A stretch of DNA of 64,000 nt, from the NCBI RefSeq assembly GCF_900129765.1, contig NZ_FQWU01000002.1:186001-250000 (forward strand). The letters run 5' to 3'. Positions within the stretch are counted from its first letter, which is position 1. Every line of letters starts with the position of its first letter. The DNA comes from Massilia sp. CF038 (GTDB taxonomy: Bacteria > Pseudomonadota > Gammaproteobacteria > Burkholderiales > Burkholderiaceae_D). Positions 59,890 through 64,000 of this stretch are shown in pieces. The notes below the pieces were generated by a model that had not been told where the DNA came from, searched no databases, and was given only the letters and a program-made list of their open reading frames with translations. The translations under genes were made by a program, and so were the position numbers.

Positions 59890-60813
59890 CTAGATCACCA
59901 GGCGCAAGCGCTTGCGCGCCTCGACGCAGCTGAGCGACTCCATCATGTCCAGGAAGGCCCGGGTCTTGGCTGGCATCAGCCGGCGGCCCGGGAACACGGC
60001 CCAGCCGGTCACTTCGGGCATGGACCATTCAGGCAAAATCCGCACCAGTTCCCCGCGCTCGACGCTCGCTTCGGCAAACATGTCCGAACTGGCCGCAATG
60101 CCCGCCCCGGCGCAGGCAATGCGCGCCAGCAGATCAGGGGAATTGGCGGACAGCTTGGCCGGCAGTTCGCGCTCCCACACCACCTTGCCGCGCGTGAGCT
60201 TCCATACCGGCAGGCTGCTGCCGCGGCTGGGCAGGCATAACAGATCGTGGGCAGCCAGATCGTCTGGGTGCTCGGGCAAGCCGCGCCGCGCAATGTAGGA
60301 CGGCGCGGCATACAGGGCGATTTTTTCCAGCGCCACCCGGCGCGCGCTGAGCGTGGCATCGTCGGGCAAGTCGCCCATGCGAATGGCAATGTCGAAATTT
60401 TCGCTGACCAGGTCCACCCGGCGCGGCGACAAGTCCAGTTCCAGCGTGATGGCCGGGTACTGGTCGATGAAATGGGCAATCAGGCTGCTCATGCCCAGGT
60501 TGGCAAAGTCGCCCGGCATGGAAATGCGCAGTTTGCCACTGGGCGCGAGCTGGCGGTGCTGGACCAGGGCACCGGCCGCCTCCACCTCTTCCACCACCTT
60601 GCGCGCATGTTCGAGCAGGCTGGCGCCAAACTCGGTGAGCATCAGTTTGCGCGTGGTGCGCTGGAGCAGACGCTCGCCCAGTTTTGCCTCGAGCAGCGCA
60701 ATGCGGCGCGATACGGTCGACTTGGGCAAATCAACCCGCAAGGCCGCCTGGCTAAAGCTGCCTGCTTCCACAATACGGGCAAACAGCAGCAAATCGTTCG
60801 GTTCTACGTCCAT
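59890..60813 (-). CDS. LysR-type transcriptional regulator
   Basis: A 307-residue regulator with an N-terminal winged helix (LLLFARIVEAGSFSQAALRV, LPKSTVSRRIALLEAKLGER) and a periplasmic-binding-like effector domain (GKLRISMPGDFANLGMSSLI). The gene is divergent from the azoreductase gene with a 109-base gap, the classic arrangement in which LysR controls its neighbour and itself. It probably senses a quinone, azo or redox-cycling compound. The ATG at 60813 has only a weak ribosome-binding site. The C-terminus converges on the C13 peptidase gene. Confidence 0.93.
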   Translation of the reverse strand: MDVEPNDLLLFARIVEAGSFSQAALRVDLPKSTVSRRIALLEAKLGERLLQRTTRKLMLTEFGASLLEHARKVVEEVEAAGALVQHRQLAPSGKLRISMPGDFANLGMSSLIAHFIDQYPAITLELDLSPRRVDLVSENFDIAIRMGDLPDDATLSARRVALEKIALYAAPSYIARRGLPEHPDDLAAHDLLCLPSRGSSLPVWKLTRGKVVWERELPAKLSANSPDLLARIACAGAGIAASSDMFAEASVERGELVRILPEWSMPEVTGWAVFPGRRLMPAKTRAFLDMMESLSCVEARKRLRLVI

Positions 60814-60922
60814 TTGATTGTCCCACCAGTTGAATAATGATATCCATTTTAACGCCTTCCGGATTGATTTTGGAACGGATAAAGTGTCTACATCGCAGTT
60901 CAACCAACACGAAGGACCTAAA

Positions 60923-61522
60923 ATGAACATCTTGCAAATCAATTCCAGCGCCCGCAGCAGCGGCTCCGAATCGACCCGCACGGCTGACGCCATCGTCGCC
61001 AAGCTGCGCGCCGCCGACCCGTCGGCAGTGGTGACGCGCCGCGACCTGGCCACCGAACCGCATCCGGCCATCGATGAAGCAGCCCTGGGCGCCCTGTTCA
61101 CCCCGGCCGACCAGCGCACTGCCGAACAAGCTGCGCGCGTGGCGCTGGACGACGCCCTGATCGCCCAGGTGCAGGCAGCCGACGTGATTGTCATTGGCGC
61201 CCCGATGTACAACTTTGGCGTGACCGTGCAGCTGAAAAGCTGGTTCGACGCGATTGCCCGTGCTGGCGTCACCTTCAGCTACACTGCCACCGGCCCAGTC
61301 GGCCTGCTGACGAACAAAAAAGTGTATGTGACGTTTGCACGCGGCGGCTTCTATAAAGGCACGCCAAACGACCTGCAGACCCAGCACCTGCGCAACTTCC
61401 TGGGATTCCTGGGCATGACCGACGTCACCTTCGTCTACTCGGAAGGCCTGGGCATGGGACCGGAAGCAGTGGCCAAGGCGCAGGCACAGGCAGACGCGGA
61501 CATCAACGCAGTACTGGTGTAA
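60923..61522 (+). CDS. azoR: FMN-dependent NADH-azoreductase
   Basis: A 199-residue flavodoxin-fold reductase. The FMN phosphate-binding segment is [20 protein letters not shown], and later [20 protein letters not shown] (FMN and dimer contacts) and ARGGFYKG typify AzoR. It reduces quinones and azo compounds with NADH in two-electron steps. GAAGGA precedes the ATG. It forms an operon with pirin and is divergent from the LysR gene. Confidence 0.93.
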   Translation: MNILQINSSARSSGSESTRTADAIVAKLRAADPSAVVTRRDLATEPHPAIDEAALGALFTPADQRTAEQAARVALDDALIAQVQAADVIVIGAPMYNFGVTVQLKSWFDAIARAGVTFSYTATGPVGLLTNKKVYVTFARGGFYKGTPNDLQTQHLRNFLGFLGMTDVTFVYSEGLGMGPEAVAKAQAQADADINAVLV

Positions 61523-61544
61523 TCAATTAATCAAGGAGGCGGCA

Positions 61545-62411
61545 ATGACGCAACAGGTACAGTCGGACAGCGTGCAGCACGCACGTGGGGTCGAACGCCT
61601 GATCAACGGGCAGTTCGTGATGGATGGCGCAGGCGTAAAGATCAACCGCGTGCTGACCCAGAGCCTGCAGCGCCGCCTCGACCCATTCTTGATGCTCGAT
61701 GCCTTTGGCAGCGACAAGCCGGGCGACTACATCGCCGGCTTCCCGGAGCATCCGCACCGCGGCTTCGAGACGGTGTCGTACATGATCCATGGCAGCATGA
61801 AGCATCGCGACAGCGCTGGCAACGAAGGCTTGATCACCGATGGCGGCGTGCAGTGGATGACGGCCGGACGCGGTGTGGCCCACTCCGAAATGCCGGCCCA
61901 GACGGGCGGGCTGATGGAAGGCTTCCAGCTGTGGCTGAATCTGCCGGCCAAGGACAAGATGACGGCGCCCTGGTACCGCGACATTCCGCAGGAAGAAGTC
62001 CCGCAGTTCGAGACCACTTCCGGCGCCAGGGTCAAGGTCATCGCTGGTACCAGCCATGGTGTACATGGCGCCGTGCAGCGCGCAGTGACCGAACCGCTGT
62101 ATCTGGATATCGAATTGCCGACTAACGCCAGCTTCGACCAGATCCTGCCGCCCGGGCACAACGCCTTCATTTATGTGTACCGGGGCCAGGTGCTGGTGGA
62201 CGAACAGAATGTGCCGCAAACACGCATGGCGATTTTGAAGAATGACGCCGGCGCTGACGGGGTGCAGATCGTGGCGGTGCAGCCAAGCCGTTTGATTTTG
62301 ATCGCCGGCCAGCCCCTGAACGAGCCGATCGCCCAATATGGGCCGTTCGTGATGAACACGCACGACGAAATTCGCCAGGCCGTGGAAGACTTCCGCGCCG
62401 GGGCGTTCTAA
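61545..62411 (+). CDS. pirin family protein
   Basis: A 288-residue bicupin. The N-terminal cupin has the metal ligands of FPEHPHRGFETVSYMIHGSM and the GVQWMTAGRGVAHSEM segment. Pirins bind iron or act as quercetin 2,3-dioxygenase-like enzymes, and are commonly paired with azoR/LysR. The ATG follows AGGAGG. A GC-rich hairpin follows the stop. Confidence 0.93.
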   Translation: MTQQVQSDSVQHARGVERLINGQFVMDGAGVKINRVLTQSLQRRLDPFLMLDAFGSDKPGDYIAGFPEHPHRGFETVSYMIHGSMKHRDSAGNEGLITDGGVQWMTAGRGVAHSEMPAQTGGLMEGFQLWLNLPAKDKMTAPWYRDIPQEEVPQFETTSGARVKVIAGTSHGVHGAVQRAVTEPLYLDIELPTNASFDQILPPGHNAFIYVYRGQVLVDEQNVPQTRMAILKNDAGADGVQIVAVQPSRLILIAGQPLNEPIAQYGPFVMNTHDEIRQAVEDFRAGAF

Positions 62412-62420
62412 GGCAAGCAA

Positions 62421-62448
62421 CGCGGCCCCGGCATCTGCCCGGGCCGCG
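62421..62448 (+). terminator. probable terminator after pirin gene
   Basis: CGCGGCCC (62421-62428) and GGGCCGCG (62441-62448) pair around a 12-base loop, followed by TATTTGCGTT. The T run is poor, so it may be a weak terminator. Confidence 0.55.
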
Positions 62449-62469
62449 TATTTGCGTTAAACTGGCGCC

Positions 62470-62919
62470 ATGCTTCCCCCTAGACTGCAACAAGCGCTGG
62501 CATGGATCAACCGGGTCTGCGGCTTCGACACCCTCGACAGCTTCCCGCCCGGGCATCCCTACGCGCGCACTCGCTGGGTCGGCGCTTATTTCGACATCGC
62601 TTCCGACCTCAAACCCGATCAGATCGAGCGCTCCATCTGCGAGCGGATCACCAACACGCCCAGTATTTTTGCCCATATCGACAGTCCCACACCTGGCATG
62701 CAGCGCGCATTGCTTGCCGTGATCGAGCAGCGCATGCGCCGTGGCAGCGCCCAGCCAGTCGATCTGATCGCGCTGCTGGTCAACGCCTATCGCAGCCCGT
62801 ACACAGCCGATGCCGTGCCGGGACTGCGCAACGCCATCATTGCGGCCGATGGCGACGTGCATGGCGTGATGGCGTTCTTAGGTGCCATGCCTGCCGCCTT
62901 TGACGTGATTGAAGCCTAG
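62470..62919 (+). CDS. hypothetical protein
   Basis: A 149-residue soluble, helical protein beginning MLPPRLQQALAWINRVCGFD. Segments such as SICERITNTPSIFAHIDSPT and PTPGMQRALLAVIEQRMRRG are not from a family I recognise. The gene starts 22 bases after the hairpin and ends in a 4-base overlap with the convergent acyltransferase gene. Confidence 0.6.
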   Translation: MLPPRLQQALAWINRVCGFDTLDSFPPGHPYARTRWVGAYFDIASDLKPDQIERSICERITNTPSIFAHIDSPTPGMQRALLAVIEQRMRRGSAQPVDLIALLVNAYRSPYTADAVPGLRNAIIAADGDVHGVMAFLGAMPAAFDVIEA

Positions 62920-64000
62920 GCGGGCTTTAAATTGCTGGGCACGTGGCGCTGGCGCAGCGCCATGAACGGCATTTCCACACAGCGGTACAGCAGCCAGCCG
63001 CCAAACACGCTCAGCGCCAGCATGGCCGCGACGGCGGGCAGGCTCTCCGGCGGGTAGCCGAGTTCGCGCAGCGGTGCGCGCGCCAGAATGCACAGCTGCT
63101 TGTGCACCAGATAGATCGCATACGACCACAGGGCCAGACTGGCCGCACCCGGCACCCGCGCGCGGCGCAGCCAGCCGTCTTCGCTCAGTGCGGCGACGAT
63201 GAGCAAAGAGAAGCCCAGCGCCAGCATCGGAAAACCGGTCAGCGTGACCAGCAAGCCAGTGCGGTCATCGAGAAAAAGCCAGAACGTCAGCGCCAGCAGC
63301 GCACTGCCGGCGGCCAGGGCCAGGTTGCCCATCGCAGTGAGGCGCTGCCATGCTGCCGCATGGTAGTTCTTCAGCAGTGCCAGAGCCACGCCAGCAACCA
63401 GTTCGTCAAACCGGCACAGGGTCGAGTAGTAAATGTAGCGGAAGTAGTCGCTGCCATCGCTGCCGTCTGGTCCCACATGCAAAGTCCACATCTGATAACG
63501 CACCGCGACGCCCGCCAGGACCACCATGCCAATCGCGGCCCAGGCCCAGCGCAGCGATTTGCGCAGACCGGCAATGCACAATGCCACTGCCGGCAGCAGG
63601 ACGTAGAACTGCTCTTCAATGCAAAGCGACCAGGCATGCGAAAACGCGGTACCGGGTTCCTGATTGATATTGAGCGTGAAGGTCAAAAATCGCCACAGCG
63701 GCGGCATTTCCAGCCCGGCGCGAAACCACGGCCACAAGGCATACAGTGCCAGCACCACATAATAGTTGGGCAAGGTGCGCAGGAAGCGGCGCGCGTAAAA
63801 ACGGCGCAGCGACAAGCCTTCGCTGCTGCGCAAGGCGCTGAAGATCTGATTGCCGATCAGGTAGCCGGACAGGGCAAAAAACAGGTCGACCCCGATCCAG
63901 CCAATGCGCCCGACCCAGCCGAAGGTGTCGCGCGCGGCCACAAACAGCACGTAATGGTGCAGCACGACCAGCACAATGGCCAGCGCACGCAGAGTATCGA
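62916..64000 (-). CDS. acyltransferase 3 family (OafA/YrhL-like), 5' end cut by window edge
   Basis: The frame runs off the right edge; the first visible residues DTLRALAIVLVVLHHY are the conserved start of acyltransferase-3 proteins, only a few codons missing. The visible 360 residues have about ten helices with landmarks WIGVDLFFALSGYLIGNQIF, RRFYARRFLRTLPNYYVVLA and AWSLCIEEQFYVLLPAVAL. These enzymes O-acetylate surface polysaccharides or lipid-linked sugars from the inner membrane. The substrate is unknown. Confidence 0.9.
   Translation of the reverse strand, partial: DTLRALAIVLVVLHHYVLFVAARDTFGWVGRIGWIGVDLFFALSGYLIGNQIFSALRSSEGLSLRRFYARRFLRTLPNYYVVLALYALWPWFRAGLEMPPLWRFLTFTLNINQEPGTAFSHAWSLCIEEQFYVLLPAVALCIAGLRKSLRWAWAAIGMVVLAGVAVRYQMWTLHVGPDGSDGSDYFRYIYYSTLCRFDELVAGVALALLKNYHAAAWQRLTAMGNLALAAGSALLALTFWLFLDDRTGLLVTLTGFPMLALGFSLLIVAALSEDGWLRRARVPGAASLALWSYAIYLVHKQLCILARAPLRELGYPPESLPAVAAMLALSVFGGWLLYRCVEMPFMALRQRHVPSNLKPA

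Overview
The window looks like chromosomal DNA of a GC-rich betaproteobacterium of the Oxalobacteraceae, close to Massilia, Duganella or Telluria. The grounds are consistently high GC, three proteins with PEP-CTERM sorting tails, a type II thymidine kinase, a Prc-type tail-specific protease, a LysR/azoreductase/pirin block and phosphatidylserine decarboxylase. Genus-level placement is inference from gene content; no rRNA gene is present. No prophage, insertion sequence transposase or CRISPR array was seen.

Layout. 1-4113: truncated FemAB-like acyltransferase, then a leftward operon of two acyl-CoA dehydrogenases and two MaoC-fold hydratases. 4253-12761: mostly leftward housekeeping and envelope genes (PEP-CTERM protein, Prc protease, M50-like membrane protein, thymidine kinase, penicillin acylase family hydrolase, ParB-domain protein), with tRNA-Leu(UAA) and its terminator at 11577-11704. 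12996-24694: a hybrid sensor kinase, a beta-flower protein, a DUF2807 protein, a PQQ-type sugar dehydrogenase, a secreted beta-helix protein, a DUF1566 protein, a persulfide dioxygenase-like MBL hydrolase, an M28 peptidase, a membrane metallophosphoesterase and a glycine-zipper surface protein.

24816-50583 is the most striking part. A rightward group encodes a Ser/Thr kinase, a SEDS (FtsW/RodA family) protein with a large extra N-terminal domain, a beta-rich protein and an SH3 protein. A second rightward group encodes a PP2C phosphatase and an FHA protein. Facing them is a leftward operon encoding a 1051-residue penicillin-binding-type transpeptidase, four poorly known proteins (one possibly a divergent SPFH protein, one resembling the N-terminal domain of ComM/ChlI), a zinc-ribbon/SPFH/coiled-coil protein and a SHOCT-kinase-SUMF1 fusion. 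Unrelated genes sit between the arms: an unknown secreted protein, a GNAT, two tandem PEP-CTERM paralogues, an MFS transporter, a phosphate-binding-like periplasmic protein and a porin. The parts list (kinase, phosphatase, FHA, SEDS, transpeptidase) parallels the actinobacterial pknA/pknB-pbpA-rodA-pstP-fha cluster. My reading is a phospho-regulated, non-housekeeping peptidoglycan synthase; this is inference.

50774-64000: a small exported protein, a YXWGXW-repeat protein, a triplicated intergenic repeat containing REP-like palindromes, a ribonuclease HI family protein, a TPR membrane protein, a Tet-family MFS transporter, a TonB-dependent receptor, psd coupled to a membrane C13 (legumain-like) peptidase, LysR/azoR/pirin, and an acyltransferase-3 gene cut by the window edge. 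REP-like palindromes occur at about 0.8, 36.8 and 52 kb.
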